This document shows, one piece after another, positions 5,222 to 5,314 of a DNA stretch of 5,314 bases. The notes below the pieces were generated by a model. That model made no database searches. It was not told the origin of the DNA and saw only the letters and a program-made list of their open reading frames with translations. The first letter of the stretch is position 1. Each line of letters begins with the position of its first letter. Location: NCBI GenBank assembly GCA_036274675.1, contig DASUFE010000053.1, forward strand, positions 1 through 5,314, given 5' to 3'. Both the position numbers and the translations under genes were made by a program. This DNA comes from DASUFE01 sp036274675. GTDB taxonomy: Bacteria; Pseudomonadota; Gammaproteobacteria; HTCC5015.

Positions 5222-5314
5222 TCCATCACCCTTAAACTATTCCAAAGGCCAGCTGATACAAAGCTTGGCTTATCAATAACTTAGCCGAATACTCTCTTAG
5301 CTATGCGTTAGCTA
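5222..5314 (-). promoter_or_regulatory. Upstream region of the GH16 gene with TTAGCTA direct repeats
   Basis: This AT-richer stretch precedes the GH16 start and must hold its leader. TTAGCTA occurs at 5297-5303 and again at 5308-5314, an 11-bp spacing or about one helical turn. Because TAGCTA is itself a palindrome, the pair also reads as an inverted repeat. I could not place a convincing -35/-10 pair; the promoter may lie partly beyond the window edge. Confidence 0.3.

Noticed and set aside
1..5314. tRNA, rRNA or riboswitch
   Set aside because: No cloverleaf, rRNA core sequence or known riboswitch motif was recognised on either strand.

Overview
This 5.3-kb window looks like a carbohydrate-utilisation region of a fairly GC-rich, Gram-negative bacterium. 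All three secreted products start with Sec-type signal peptides, and the intergenic spaces hold REP-like and 'CTCTGCG'-type interspersed repeats of a kind I associate with environmental Proteobacteria. A gammaproteobacterium (Xanthomonadales/Steroidobacter-like or Cellvibrio-like) is my best guess. That is inference from style, not a taxonomic assignment.

Layout. At the left edge (1-402, minus) is the N-terminal 134 residues of a GPH-family (MelB-like) sugar:cation symporter. It is divergent from a full-length secreted sialate O-acetylesterase/SASA-family carbohydrate esterase (708-2606, plus). The ~305-bp space between them holds one plausible sigma70-type promoter per direction, each overlapped by a near-perfect palindrome that could be an operator. 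Convergent to the esterase is a gene for a small secreted protein of unknown function (2948-3541, minus), which ends in a strong intrinsic terminator (2902-2933). Upstream of it, on the same strand, is a complete secreted GH16 endo-beta-glucanase (4232-5221, minus) that starts at TTG. The last ~93 bp is the GH16 upstream region.

The genes fit one theme. A GH16 enzyme cuts a beta-glucan outside the cytoplasm, an esterase removes acetyl groups from a glycan, and a GPH symporter imports released sugars or oligosaccharides. The natural substrate (laminarin, mixed-linkage glucan or an acetylated plant polysaccharide) cannot be fixed from this window. No SusC/D, TonB receptor or regulator gene is visible here.

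The most unusual feature is intergenic. Two copies of a long palindromic repeat element (about 2615-2888 and 3801-4232) fill the gaps immediately downstream of the esterase and GH16 stop codons. Each has inverted terminal arms (31 bp, perfect, in the second copy) and tandemly reiterated right ends. The second copy is about 150 bp longer because a different REP/MITE-like palindromic element (about 3908-4046) appears to have inserted into its middle. No convincing protein is encoded in these stretches; the open frames there are repeat translations.
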